A stretch of 64,000 nucleotides of DNA from positions 620,001-684,000 of the forward strand of contig NZ_CP139304.1 in assembly GCF_034092415.1 (NCBI RefSeq), read 5' to 3'. The notes below the pieces were generated by a model. That model did not search any database. It saw only the letters and a program-made list of their open reading frames with translations, and was not told the DNA's origin. The stretch is from Prochlorococcus sp. MIT 1341. Lineage in GTDB: Bacteria; Cyanobacteriota; Cyanobacteriia; PCC-6307; Cyanobiaceae. This document shows, piece after piece, positions 1-8,086 of the stretch (position 1 is the first letter of the stretch; each line of letters starts with the position of its first letter). A program made the position numbers and the translations under genes.

Positions 1-66
1 GCTGCGATAATGACCGCAGACGACCCCTCAAGGGCAACCTTGGAACTTTTAGAAGCCCTTCAATGA
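1..66 (+). CDS. thiE: Thiamine-phosphate synthase, C-terminal end (partial)
   Basis: Only the last 21 codons are inside the window, ending in TGA at 64-66; the stop overlaps the ATG of thiS as ATGA. The tail has no diagnostic catalytic motif. The call rests on the tight coupling to thiS and on the known ThiE-ThiS neighbourhood of cyanobacteria. ThiE joins the thiazole and pyrimidine moieties to give thiamine phosphate. The identity is an inference and should be read as provisional. Confidence 0.5.
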   Translation, partial: AAIMTADDPSRATLELLEALQ

Positions 67-269
67 AATTACAGATAAATGGTGAAACAAAGTCCCTTCA
101 GCTTCAACAAGAAAACCTTTCCAATTTAATTAACCGAATAGGTCACGACCCTCGAACTGTAGTGGTTGAATTAAATGGATCGATCCTTAGATCTGATCAA
201 TGGGAAAGTCAGGGGCTAAAAGAAGGCGACGTCATTGAAATCGTCACAATAGTTGGAGGCGGTTCCTAA
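63..269 (+). CDS. thiS: ThiS sulfur carrier protein
   Basis: This 68-aa protein has the small beta-grasp size of ThiS, with an N-terminal MKLQINGE strand and a C-terminal EIVTIVGGGS. In the family the terminal Gly-Gly is adenylated and then thiocarboxylated to give sulfur for the thiazole ring. Here the chain ends GGG-Ser instead of stopping at Gly-Gly, so either a residue must be removed or the tail works as it is. The ATG overlaps the upstream stop by four bases (ATGA), so it is translationally coupled to the putative thiE. Confidence 0.9.
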   Translation: MKLQINGETKSLQLQQENLSNLINRIGHDPRTVVVELNGSILRSDQWESQGLKEGDVIEIVTIVGGGS

Positions 270-327
270 AGTCTTGGTAATTAGGAGAAAGGAATTGCAT
301 CGATTATCCGAATTCAAATCAGCAAAA

Positions 328-1269
328 ATGATCAAACGTCTTCTCTCAGCCTTTCTAATACCCATTGTTCTAACTGCTCTTTTACTCATCTATCCTCAAC
401 CAAGTAACGCAGCTAAAGGTGGACGGATTGGTGGAGGAAGTTTTCGAGCTCCATCCATGCCACAAACAGGAGGCTATAGAGGCGGTGGAGGTTATCGCGG
501 GGGATATGGAGGGGGATATGGAGGAGGTTATCGAGGAGGGGGCATTGGCTTCCCATTTATATTTCCATTTTTCTTCGGAGGCGGTGGCCTTTTTGGTTTT
601 TTTATTCTCATGGCAATTGTGGGAGTCTTAATTAATGCGCTTAAGGGCGGAAACAATTCATATCAGTCAATTAATCAAACAAACTCTCTGAACCAAAATG
701 TCACTGCTCCAGTGACAATTATTCAAATGCAAGTAGGGCTTTTAGCTACTGCCAAAAACTTACAGCAGGAGCTTCGAACACTGGCTGAACAAGCGGATAC
801 TAATAATCCCGATGGCTTGCAAAGAGTTCTTCAAAACACAACCCTTTCTCTTCTTCGTCAGCCTCATCTATGGGTCTATGCAAATACAGAAACTGGAAAA
901 GTCCCTTACAACTCTGCTGAAAATACCTTTAACCGTTTATCACTTACTGAAAGAAGCAAATTAAGTGCAGAAATAACCTCCAACTTTTCTGGTGAACTCA
1001 ATAAAGAAATTTCTCCCGAAGAATTAGCAGGTGAGGCAGATGCCACTAACGAGTTCATAGTCGTAACAATTTTGGCCGCTTGCAAAAGTTCAACTGAAAT
1101 CAAAACAGAAAATTCAAGCGAAAAATTAAAAGAAGCATTACAAATCCTTGGATCCACCCCATCCTCTGACCTAATTGCACTTGAGGTTATTTGGCAACCC
1201 GAAGGAATCGGAGACAAACTTACGTCTGAAGAATTATTGACTTCTTATCCAAATCTCGAGCATTTATGA
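328..1269 (+). CDS. Secreted/membrane DUF1517 family protein
   Basis: The 313-aa product begins with a signal peptide (residues 1-28, ending SNA-A). A Gly/Tyr/Arg low-complexity stretch follows at about 31-75, then a very hydrophobic Phe/Gly-rich segment at about 75-105, then a soluble C-terminal domain. This order matches cyanobacterial DUF1517 proteins, related to chloroplast-targeted plant proteins of unclear function. The frame is open from 253, but the ATG at 328 puts the signal peptide at the N-terminus and is preferred. Function is unknown; the protein probably faces the thylakoid lumen or periplasm. Confidence 0.75.
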   Translation: MIKRLLSAFLIPIVLTALLLIYPQPSNAAKGGRIGGGSFRAPSMPQTGGYRGGGGYRGGYGGGYGGGYRGGGIGFPFIFPFFFGGGGLFGFFILMAIVGVLINALKGGNNSYQSINQTNSLNQNVTAPVTIIQMQVGLLATAKNLQQELRTLAEQADTNNPDGLQRVLQNTTLSLLRQPHLWVYANTETGKVPYNSAENTFNRLSLTERSKLSAEITSNFSGELNKEISPEELAGEADATNEFIVVTILAACKSSTEIKTENSSEKLKEALQILGSTPSSDLIALEVIWQPEGIGDKLTSEELLTSYPNLEHL

Positions 1270-1323
1270 AGTAGATCAGCCCTACAAAAGCCACCTCATC
1301 CCAAAATCTTAATGAAATCTTTC

Positions 1324-1356
1324 GCCAAGATTGTGCAACATGAGCAAAATCTTGGC
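1324..1356. repeat. 9-bp perfect inverted repeat upstream of a small ORF
   Basis: Arms GCCAAGATT and AATCTTGGC at 1324-1332 and 1348-1356 pair perfectly. An inner TGC/GCA pairing leaves a 7-nt loop. There is no T-tract on either side, so it is not a classic intrinsic terminator. It sits 20 bp before the ATG at 1377 and 55 bp after the DUF1517 stop, so it could be an operator, an RNA processing hairpin or a translation-control element. Confidence 0.5.
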
Positions 1357-1376
1357 ATCAACACAGATATCTTGAC

Positions 1377-1568
1377 ATGACAATAAACCTACAGCTTCCC
1401 TTGCCTGATTACTCGCCTACTGAACCTCGCTCCATGAAATGGGAGTCAAATGGTGAGTTAGCTCATCGTGATCTTTCTGAACTTGTAAATAGACTCCTAG
1501 ACGTTGAATCACAAAACCACAGCAACGAGCTATCAAGACTTGGCAACAAATACAACGAAACAAGTTAA
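1377..1568 (+). CDS. Small hypothetical protein, 63 aa
   Basis: The ORF encodes an acidic, soluble 63-aa protein with a Pro-rich N-terminal part and a helical part near SELVNRLLDVESQ. I recognise no family. It sits in a 550-bp stretch between the DUF1517 gene and larB, on the same strand as its neighbours, behind a clear inverted repeat. There is no strong Shine-Dalgarno sequence before the ATG. It could be a lineage-specific small protein. Confidence 0.5.
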   Translation: MTINLQLPLPDYSPTEPRSMKWESNGELAHRDLSELVNRLLDVESQNHSNELSRLGNKYNETS

Positions 1569-1636
1569 ATCTCTAAGCTCCCCCTTGCGCAAAGGAAATA
1601 ATTACACCAAGTTTCGTTCAATAAAAAAGGAACAGA

Positions 1637-1792
1637 ATGAGACAAAGAGTTTTGCAATGGGTTAATACCCCAGTATTAATGGAAGCTATGGCGAGGTATG
1701 AGCAGGGCCGATTACCCAAATCAATGATGCTTTGGGTAGAGCAGTTGCTAGAAATTAAATCAAATAAAAACTCAAGCATATTGCGAAACTAA
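1637..1792 (+). CDS. Small hypothetical protein, 51 aa
   Basis: An ATG at 1637 follows an AAAAAAGGAA purine run at good Shine-Dalgarno distance and opens 51 codons ending TAA at 1790-1792. The product starts MRQRVLQWVNTPVLMEAM and has a basic N-terminus, an amphipathic helix (MEAMARYEQGRLPKSMML) and a short polar tail. The good ribosome site and plausible composition support a real gene. No function can be assigned; it looks like the small conserved proteins common in picocyanobacteria. Confidence 0.55.
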   Translation: MRQRVLQWVNTPVLMEAMARYEQGRLPKSMMLWVEQLLEIKSNKNSSILRN

Positions 1793-1819
1793 ACCCAGCT
1801 AAATAAATAGGTTTAGTCT

Positions 1820-2482
1820 CTATTCCAACTGCAAAATACGCAAAGCTGCCATTGCTGCACCATATCCATTATCAATATTCACCACAACTAATCCCGGTGA
1901 GCAACTTGAAAGCATTCCTTCAAGAGCGGCTCTTCCTCCAGCACTAACTCCATAACCCACAGAAATTGGAACTCCTATTACAGGCTGAGCTACTAATCCA
2001 GCTAAAACAGTTGGCAAAGAACCTTCCATGCCAGCACATGCGATCAAAACTTTAGCGGCCTTTAATCGTTCCAGCTGGGAAAGAAGTCTTTGTAAGTAAG
2101 CAACACCTACATCCAAAATAAGCTCTGTTTTTATGCCATGCCATCGCAATGCCAACCCCGCTTCAGCAGCTACAGGCAAATCACTAGTTCCACCACTTAA
2201 AACTATTACCTCGCCGAATGTTGAATTCTTTTCATACGGTGAACCTAAGGTTAAGCAACGGGCTTCTGAGTGAAATTGAACTCCACTAAAATCAATTGCT
2301 TCTAAAACAATATCAGCCTTATTTCTATCAACTCGAGTGACAAGAGCTGCTTGTCCTTCAGCTTTAAAACTGCGCAAAATAGCCACTATCTGATCAGAGG
2401 TCTTATGTTCCCCCCAAACAGCCTCAATCATTCCCAATCGAGAAAGACGTTCAAAATCAATCCTTGCTTCTTGATAAGTCAC
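1820..2482 (-). CDS. larB: LarB-type NaAD carboxylase (PurE-like)
   Basis: The 220-aa product has an N-terminal helical region and a C-terminal AIR-carboxylase (PurE-like) domain. That domain contains VLSGGTSDLPVAAEA (about 94-108), CAGMEGSLPTVLAGL and PVIGVPISVGYG. In characterised LarB this fold carboxylates and hydrolyses nicotinic acid adenine dinucleotide, the first step of nickel-pincer cofactor synthesis. Its start overlaps the stop of the upstream TIGR03792-type gene (ATGA), so both belong to the minus-strand unit starting at trmD-ispF. No larC or larE lies in the window, so the true role here is open. Confidence 0.85.
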   Translation of the reverse strand: MTYQEARIDFERLSRLGMIEAVWGEHKTSDQIVAILRSFKAEGQAALVTRVDRNKADIVLEAIDFSGVQFHSEARCLTLGSPYEKNSTFGEVIVLSGGTSDLPVAAEAGLALRWHGIKTELILDVGVAYLQRLLSQLERLKAAKVLIACAGMEGSLPTVLAGLVAQPVIGVPISVGYGVSAGGRAALEGMLSSCSPGLVVVNIDNGYGAAMAALRILQLE

Positions 2483-2919
2483 TGAGGCAATAGTTCACCT
2501 TCAAAAAGTAGGGGGAAAGGGTTCCCCTTTAAATCTCTTGTGAGATCTTTCGCTAAAGCCTCAAAATCTTCCTGTATCTGATCTATCTCTGATTTAGGAA
2601 TTGATTTCCATTCCTCACGGCTTGCCCAACTAATTAGTAAAACTGCTTGTTCATTCTGATCATCCCAAAACAACTGCCGTCCAAGGAAACCTTGCTTTTT
2701 CGCTAACCATGGCTCCCAAGAATCCTTTTCAGCCTTTAACCAAGCCTCGCGTTTCTCCGAAGGAACGCTAAGCCGCAAATGCTCAACAATGACGTCCTCA
2801 TTCATCCTTGCGTATGCCTCACTAACGTTTAAAAAATCAATCATCAAAACACTAAGTAAAAGAGAAAACAAGATTAAAAGCTTAGGCAATATTTTTGTCA
2901 TAGCAGAACTAAATCTCAT
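2479..2919 (-). CDS. TIGR03792-like ABM-fold protein
   Basis: A 146-aa protein with a hydrophobic N-terminal segment (about 8-30, ending near AYA, signal-peptide-like), then a small domain with [20 protein letters not shown] and [12 protein letters not shown]. This resembles the cyanobacterial TIGR03792 family, related to antibiotic-biosynthesis-monooxygenase dimeric alpha-beta barrels. No catalytic residue can be named. Both ends overlap neighbours by four bases (ispF upstream, larB downstream), which implies coupled translation. The substrate is unknown. Confidence 0.6.
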   Translation of the reverse strand: MRFSSAMTKILPKLLILFSLLLSVLMIDFLNVSEAYARMNEDVIVEHLRLSVPSEKREAWLKAEKDSWEPWLAKKQGFLGRQLFWDDQNEQAVLLISWASREEWKSIPKSEIDQIQEDFEALAKDLTRDLKGNPFPLLFEGELLPQ

Positions 2920-4142
2920 TTGCGCGCTAGTAAGGCTACTGCCTGTGAACTAATTCCTTCCTCACGTCCCTCTGCGCCAAGGAGTTCATTTGTAGTTGCC
3001 TTTACCCCAACCGAACCAATGTCTAACTCAAGTCTTTTAGCAAGATTAAGCCTCATAAAGTCAATATGAGGCTTAAGTTTTGGCCGCTCTGCAACAACAA
3101 CCGCATCAATATTCACTACCTTCCAACCTCTTTCATCTATAAGCACTGCAACCTTTTCTAAAAGCTCCAAACTGTCAGCCCCCTTCCACATCGGGTCCTC
3201 AGGGGGGAAATACTTTCCAATGTCACCAAGGGCTAGTGCTCCAAGCAAAGCATCCATTACTGCATGTACAAGAACATCTGCATCACTGTGGCCATCTAAA
3301 CCTAAGCCTTCTGGATGTTCTAGCAAGACTCCGCCAAGGATTAATGGTCGTCCAGCAACTAACCGATGAATGTCGTAACCGTTGCCAACTCGAAAATCCA
3401 AAAGTTTTACACCTGATAAATCCATTCTCGATATAAAAGCAGAGTTTTGTCTTTCTTTCCAAGCTCTATAAAGTTCCGGGCGACGAATCTTTGTCCTTAT
3501 TTCCCGCTGATTCTGTCTCCAACTAGAAATTGCAGAATGATCCCCACTTCTTAAAACATCAGGAACACGTTTTCCACGGAATTCTGCAGGCCTTGTGTAA
3601 TGCGGATGATCTAACAAACCTGCGTTATGACTTTCATCTAACAAAGATTCCGGCGAACCAACAGTTCCAGGTAGTAATCTCACTACACCATTGATAATTA
3701 CCAGTGCAGGAATCTCCCCACCTGTAAGAACAAAGTCTCCTATCGAAATCTCTTCGTCAGCAAGATCTCTAATCCGTTCATCAAAGCCCTCATAATTCCC
3801 ACATATCAATATCAACTGTTCATATTTATCGGCCCATCGCTTTAAATCGGCATGAACTAATTTGTTCCCTTGGGGAGTTAACAAAATTTTTCTTGATCGT
3901 GTATTTAATGGGATTGACTCAAAGGCATTGTAGATAGGCTCCGGTTTAAGAACCATGCCTACTCCCCCACCATAAGGCTCGTCATCTACCTTTCGATAAC
4001 TGTCTTTTGAGAAATCCCTGGGATTGTGAGTGAAGATTTCAACAAGATTTGATTGAAAAGCCCTTCCTATTACACCAAGCCCACTCAACATATCAAAAGC
4101 TTGTGGGAAGAGACTTATCACATCAACTCGATAAGGCTGCAT
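2916..4142 (-). CDS. trmD-ispF: TrmD-IspF in-frame fusion: tRNA m1G37 methyltransferase + MECDP synthase
   Basis: One uninterrupted 408-aa frame carries two enzymes. Residues 1-235 are Trm[19 protein letters not shown] (115-123) and the knot motif [11 protein letters not shown] (139-149), methylating G37 of tRNAs. Residues 251-408 are IspF of the MEP isoprenoid pathway: GYDIHRL with metal ligands D257 and H259, GHSDAD with H285, and KATTNE. The linker is only about 15 residues. An internal ATG (Met240, at 3425) could start a separate IspF, but it has no convincing Shine-Dalgarno. No stop separates the domains. The stop overlaps the next gene's ATG. Era lies upstream. Confidence 0.92.
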   Translation of the reverse strand: MQPYRVDVISLFPQAFDMLSGLGVIGRAFQSNLVEIFTHNPRDFSKDSYRKVDDEPYGGGVGMVLKPEPIYNAFESIPLNTRSRKILLTPQGNKLVHADLKRWADKYEQLILICGNYEGFDERIRDLADEEISIGDFVLTGGEIPALVIINGVVRLLPGTVGSPESLLDESHNAGLLDHPHYTRPAEFRGKRVPDVLRSGDHSAISSWRQNQREIRTKIRRPELYRAWKERQNSAFISRMDLSGVKLLDFRVGNGYDIHRLVAGRPLILGGVLLEHPEGLGLDGHSDADVLVHAVMDALLGALALGDIGKYFPPEDPMWKGADSLELLEKVAVLIDERGWKVVNIDAVVVAERPKLKPHIDFMRLNLAKRLELDIGSVGVKATTNELLGAEGREEGISSQAVALLARK

Positions 4143-4278
4143 ACCCTTTAAGACTCCATAGTCAAAGTAATGAAGCTTTGAAAAACTAATAATACAAAAA
4201 ATCTAAGCCTAAAATTACAATTAAAAAGAGTAGCAAGTTTCAAATCACCCTAAAAGATGGGAAGCAATTAATACCTTA

Positions 4279-5223
4279 TCAAACCTCCTTGTAACCAAGC
4301 TCTGACAAAAGAGAAGCCTTGCTTCGCCAAGCTGGAACTATTTTTACAAATAATTCCAAATAAACAGGTCCATTAATCAGATTCTGCATCTGTAACCTAG
4401 CTGCTTTACCAATAGCTTTCAACATCGAACCCCCCTTTCCTATCAAAATGCCCTTCTGGCTTTTGCGCTCAACAAAAACCGTTGCCAAAACACCTGTGTG
4501 TTCTGGTTTGCCTTTATTAGTATTCTTTCTTCGAATATCTTCAACCCGTTCTATCTTCACTGCAACACTATGCGGGATTTCCTCTCTAGTGTGTAGTAAG
4601 ACCTGTTCTCTTATTAGTTCTGCAAGCAAAAGATTTTCTGGCTGATCTGAGATCATATCTGGAGGATAAAGCTGTGGTCCAATAGGAAGTTTCTTTGAGA
4701 TTGCATTTATCACTTCTTTACATCCATCTCCTTGAACTGCACTGCAAATGTAAATAGGCCATGAGGTATCTGACATGATTCTTTGATAGAAATCAAAAAA
4801 ATTACTTCTTTCTTTTTCTGAGACAAGATCCCACTTATTCAAAACAGCCAACACTGGCAATTTTTGTCTTTTAAGTAAATCGACTATGAATGCATCTCCT
4901 TTTCCGGGAAGTTCGGAGCCATCAAACATAAGGACAATAAGATCGACTTCGCCAATAGTTGAACGTGCACTCTTAACGAGTCTTTCACCTAATAAGTGAT
5001 GTGGTTTATGTATGCCAGGAGTATCTACAAATACTATCTGTGAGTCAGAAGTTGTGAGTATTGCCTTAAGGCGATTCCTAGTTGTTTGAGCTACCGGTGA
5101 TGTGATCGCAACCTTCTCGCCTATAAGGCAATTGACTAAAGTTGACTTACCGACGTTAGGCCTACCAATAAGAGCTACAAACCCTGAACGATGATTTGGA
5201 GGAGTCGATTGAAAAAAGGCCAT
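4279..5223 (-). CDS. era: Era GTPase, 16S rRNA/30S maturation factor
   Basis: The 314-aa product has the G motifs of a Ras-like GTPase: GRPNVGKST (20-28), DTPG (67-70) and NKWD (129-132). A C-terminal KH RNA-binding domain contains GILIGKGGSMLKAIG. This domain order and length are those of Era, which binds the 3' end of 16S rRNA during 30S assembly. It lies 136 bp upstream of trmD-ispF on the same strand. A divergent hypothetical gene starts 53 bp from its ATG. Confidence 0.97.
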   Translation of the reverse strand: MAFFQSTPPNHRSGFVALIGRPNVGKSTLVNCLIGEKVAITSPVAQTTRNRLKAILTTSDSQIVFVDTPGIHKPHHLLGERLVKSARSTIGEVDLIVLMFDGSELPGKGDAFIVDLLKRQKLPVLAVLNKWDLVSEKERSNFFDFYQRIMSDTSWPIYICSAVQGDGCKEVINAISKKLPIGPQLYPPDMISDQPENLLLAELIREQVLLHTREEIPHSVAVKIERVEDIRRKNTNKGKPEHTGVLATVFVERKSQKGILIGKGGSMLKAIGKAARLQMQNLINGPVYLELFVKIVPAWRSKASLLSELGYKEV

Positions 5224-5276
5224 AGCCTTATGGAATACTCATATCAATAGCGTGCCAACAACAATACCTATAAGCC

Positions 5277-5801
5277 ATGACCAAATCTAAACCCAGTTTC
5301 CAACAAGCAATTGAATTTTCAGCCCTCTGGATTAAAGCCTGGGAAGTAGGCGAATTAAGTGACGAGGTTCTTGCGGACAGGATTGCTGAACTAATAGAAA
5401 CTCATAATGGCATGAGAGGTTTCTTTGCTATAGCTCTTTCAATAGACTCTCCACTCCTTGATAGGCTCCCAGAACCAATTGTCATACAACTTCGTAGCTC
5501 TGGAGAGAAAGTTGTAGACATAACAGTAAAAAATCTTGCAATGAGTAGTGCAATGGCTTTAGTTCACCAAAGAAATTTTGACCAGGAATTACAAAGCAAG
5601 TCAGAAAGAGTAACTGCCAGATGCAAAGAACTACTTAAATTGCTTGAACCGAACGAAGTCAAGTCTCGATTAGAAAAGATTCTGAAAGCTACTCAAGGGA
5701 AAGGGCAAAAAGAAGACAATAAATTCCTTGAGAAATGGGACTACGATAATGAACAAAAGGAAGCAATCGCTTTAAGTATCTATTCAGTTGCAAGCAATTA
5801 A
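5277..5801 (+). CDS. Conserved hypothetical protein, 174 aa
   Basis: A soluble, mostly helical protein with N-terminal FQQAIEFSALWIKAWEVGELSDEVLADRIAEL (residues not all shown) and a Lys/Glu-rich C-terminal third. It has no signal peptide or membrane segment and I recognise no catalytic motif. It is divergent from era and converges on the Bax-inhibitor-like gene, with 15 bp between the stops. It resembles cyanobacteria-specific conserved proteins, but this is from general character, not a search. Confidence 0.7.
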   Translation: MTKSKPSFQQAIEFSALWIKAWEVGELSDEVLADRIAELIETHNGMRGFFAIALSIDSPLLDRLPEPIVIQLRSSGEKVVDITVKNLAMSSAMALVHQRNFDQELQSKSERVTARCKELLKLLEPNEVKSRLEKILKATQGKGQKEDNKFLEKWDYDNEQKEAIALSIYSVASN

Positions 5802-5816
5802 TTAAAAATAAAAGTC

Positions 5817-6554
5817 TTAATCTCTACGTCCGCCTCCTTGAAGGGCAATCATCAACCGCAAGATAAATATAAATAAATTGATATAGGTGAGATACATTCC
5901 TAAAGCACCTGCAAGATACTGATCATCCCTATAGGTTCGAGGCATTGTGTAGAAATCTACAAAAGACATTCCCACAAAAAGAACAGTTCCGAAGCCTGCA
6001 ATCATAAGTTCGAATCCACTTCCACCAAACATCCCTGGAGCAAAAAACCCTCCAACTATCTGAACCAACATTGCAATTATCAAACCAATCAAACCAAGAC
6101 CAACAACCCCAGATAGTGCTTGGCCAACACTGTCACTCATCTTCCTTCCAACTACGGAGGCAATTGCGAAAGTGATTCCAGTAGCAAGTGCTGCAGTACC
6201 AACAGATCCCATACCTGCAGATCCAATCGCAATAGCAACAATTCCGCTAAGAGTAAATCCAGTAATCAAGCTATAAGCTGTTAACAAAGGAAGTGCTGTA
6301 CTGTTATTTGCCTTCATGGCAACATTCTGTGCCACAAAGAAAAGAATTAGATTTCCAATTAAAGCAACCCAAAATAGAGGCATAAAAAGCCCAGGGTTGC
6401 TGACCTGCAAGGAAAGACCGCCGATCACTCCACCGGCAGTCATAATCATGCCCCCTCCTACATAAGGAAGAGCCTTATTAACTACATTTGGTCCTACAAG
6501 GGCACTCGATTGTGCCTCTCGGATTGCCTGCTGAAAATTACTGCTTGCTGGCAT
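5817..6554 (-). CDS. Bax inhibitor-1/YccA family membrane protein
   Basis: A 245-aa protein with about seven hydrophobic helices, Gly/Ala rich, including GGGMIMTAGGVIGGLSL near the N-terminus and a C-terminal YINLFIFILRLM helix with RRD at the end. The acidic FVDFYTMPRTYRDDQYLAGALG loop between the last helices is typical of bacterial BI-1-like proteins, which are proposed cation-leak or stress-protection proteins of the inner membrane. No substrate is evident. It stands alone, 80 bp downstream of phoH and on the same strand. Confidence 0.85.
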   Translation of the reverse strand: MPASSNFQQAIREAQSSALVGPNVVNKALPYVGGGMIMTAGGVIGGLSLQVSNPGLFMPLFWVALIGNLILFFVAQNVAMKANNSTALPLLTAYSLITGFTLSGIVAIAIGSAGMGSVGTAALATGITFAIASVVGRKMSDSVGQALSGVVGLGLIGLIIAMLVQIVGGFFAPGMFGGSGFELMIAGFGTVLFVGMSFVDFYTMPRTYRDDQYLAGALGMYLTYINLFIFILRLMIALQGGGRRD

Positions 6555-6634
6555 AACTCACCAGATATCATGACTTAATCACTTTGGCAGGAAAAACTAC
6601 TTTCTGCTTGTTTTGTTTTGTGCGGATCTCCCTA

Positions 6635-7603
6635 TTATGAGTCCTTTCGAGCATATGCATCAACAACTTTTTGCACAATGCTATGCCTTACAACATCCTC
6701 TGCCGTAAGCCTAGAGATTGCTATCCCATCAGTTTTCTCAAGTACATCACAAGCTTCCACTAAACCACTTAAAACTCCCCCAGGAAGATCAATCTGGGTT
6801 ATATCTCCTGTTACAACCATTCGAGACCTTTCTCCAAGTCGAGTAAGAAACATTTTCATTTGAGCGGAAGTAGTGTTCTGCGCCTCATCAAGTATCACAA
6901 AAGAATTTTCTAGAGTCCTACCACGCATGTAAGCAAGAGGGGCAACTTCAATCACACCTTTTTCTAATAAGGCATTTGTTTTTTCCATTCCCAAAAGAGT
7001 ATGAAAGGAGTCGTATAAAGGACGTAAATAAGGGTCTACCTTCTGTTGTAAATCCCCTGGCAAAAAGCCCAATCTTTCACCCGCCTCAACTGCAGGGCGA
7101 GTAAGGACCAAACGTTCTACCTTCCTTTCCATAAGCATTCTTACCGCTAAAACTGCTGCTAAAAAGGTCTTACCTGTACCCGCAGGACCAATCCCAAATG
7201 TCAAATCATGAGTCTCCATAGCTTTTATATAAGCCTTCTGACGAATGGTCTTCGGCCTGAGGTGAATTCCACGTTTGCTCCTTACTAAAATATGATCACT
7301 TAAAGATGCATGGTCCTCCTTGTAGCCCTTGTCAAAAGCTTTAAATGCCGCCTGAAGATCAACAGAAGAAATAATCTGACCTTCTTGCCACAACGGCCTT
7401 ATCAGTTCAAGCACTCCTACAGCCTTTTCCAATTGTGTAGGCAAGCCAGCTACAACTAACTCAAGGCCTCTAATTACTAAAGAAGCACCTGTCAAAGCTT
7501 CTATTGAATGGAGCGTCTGATTGCCAACCCCTGCTAAAGCAAGAGCAGCATCAGAATCGGGTAGATCGATTACGAAGCGACCTTCAGAGGAAGCTCCCTT
7601 CAT
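6635..7603 (-). CDS. phoH: PhoH-like ATPase
   Basis: The 322-aa protein has a Walker A motif GPAGTGKT (139-146), a Walker B VILDEAQN (about 237-244) and a conserved RMVVTGDITQIDLPGG segment. An N-terminal KH-like segment precedes the P-loop domain. These are marks of the PhoH/YbeZ family, linked to RNA metabolism and ribosome maturation. It follows rpsP by 8 bp on the same strand, which fits a translation-related unit ffh-rpsP-phoH. Confidence 0.93.
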   Translation of the reverse strand: MKGASSEGRFVIDLPDSDAALALAGVGNQTLHSIEALTGASLVIRGLELVVAGLPTQLEKAVGVLELIRPLWQEGQIISSVDLQAAFKAFDKGYKEDHASLSDHILVRSKRGIHLRPKTIRQKAYIKAMETHDLTFGIGPAGTGKTFLAAVLAVRMLMERKVERLVLTRPAVEAGERLGFLPGDLQQKVDPYLRPLYDSFHTLLGMEKTNALLEKGVIEVAPLAYMRGRTLENSFVILDEAQNTTSAQMKMFLTRLGERSRMVVTGDITQIDLPGGVLSGLVEACDVLEKTDGIAISRLTAEDVVRHSIVQKVVDAYARKDS

Positions 7604-7611
7604 TGATATCT

Positions 7612-8004
7612 TCAGGACTCTTTAGTTTCTTCGGCTGAAGCTTCAACTGCCTGTTCAACTTTTTCATCAGAGGGTTTAGAAGCCTTTTCTTTAGAGGCCT
7701 GATTTGCAGCCATCTTTCTAGCAAGTTCTTGCTTAGCCTTACCAACTATCTCAGCTTTGCGAACTCGTTTTTCTAAAAGGCCCCCTTTCTCAAGCAAAGC
7801 CCTAACAGCATCTGTTGGCTGAGCTCCTTGGCTTAAACGAGTCCTCAAAGCCTCAGTATCTAACCTGGTTTCTTTTGTTCGAGGGTTATAAAAACCTAAC
7901 TCCTCAAGAGGACGACCATCTCTCCTAGACGTGCTGTTACAAGACACTAAACGGAAACTCGCTTCCCGTTTCTTCCCAAACCGCTTGAGGCGGAGCTTGA
8001 TCAT
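7612..8004 (-). CDS. rpsP: 30S ribosomal protein S16 with acidic/Ala-Lys tail
   Basis: [20 protein letters not shown] and [14 protein letters not shown] are the S16 signature. The frame stays open upstream to 8100, but the ATG at 8004 gives the canonical S16 N-terminus. At 130 aa it is longer than the roughly 80-90 aa bacterial S16, because of a low-complexity C-terminal extension (about 90-130) rich in Ala, Lys, Glu and Ser, as seen in other cyanobacteria. It is 82 bp downstream of ffh and 8 bp upstream of phoH. Confidence 0.97.
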   Translation of the reverse strand: MIKLRLKRFGKKREASFRLVSCNSTSRRDGRPLEELGFYNPRTKETRLDTEALRTRLSQGAQPTDAVRALLEKGGLLEKRVRKAEIVGKAKQELARKMAANQASKEKASKPSDEKVEQAVEASAEETKES

Positions 8005-8086
8005 TTTGGTTCTTAATTTTAGATATTGAAAATCGGCACAAGAGTTTTTCGAACCTGTACCAAGATTCACAATAGCTGGTAGCGGT

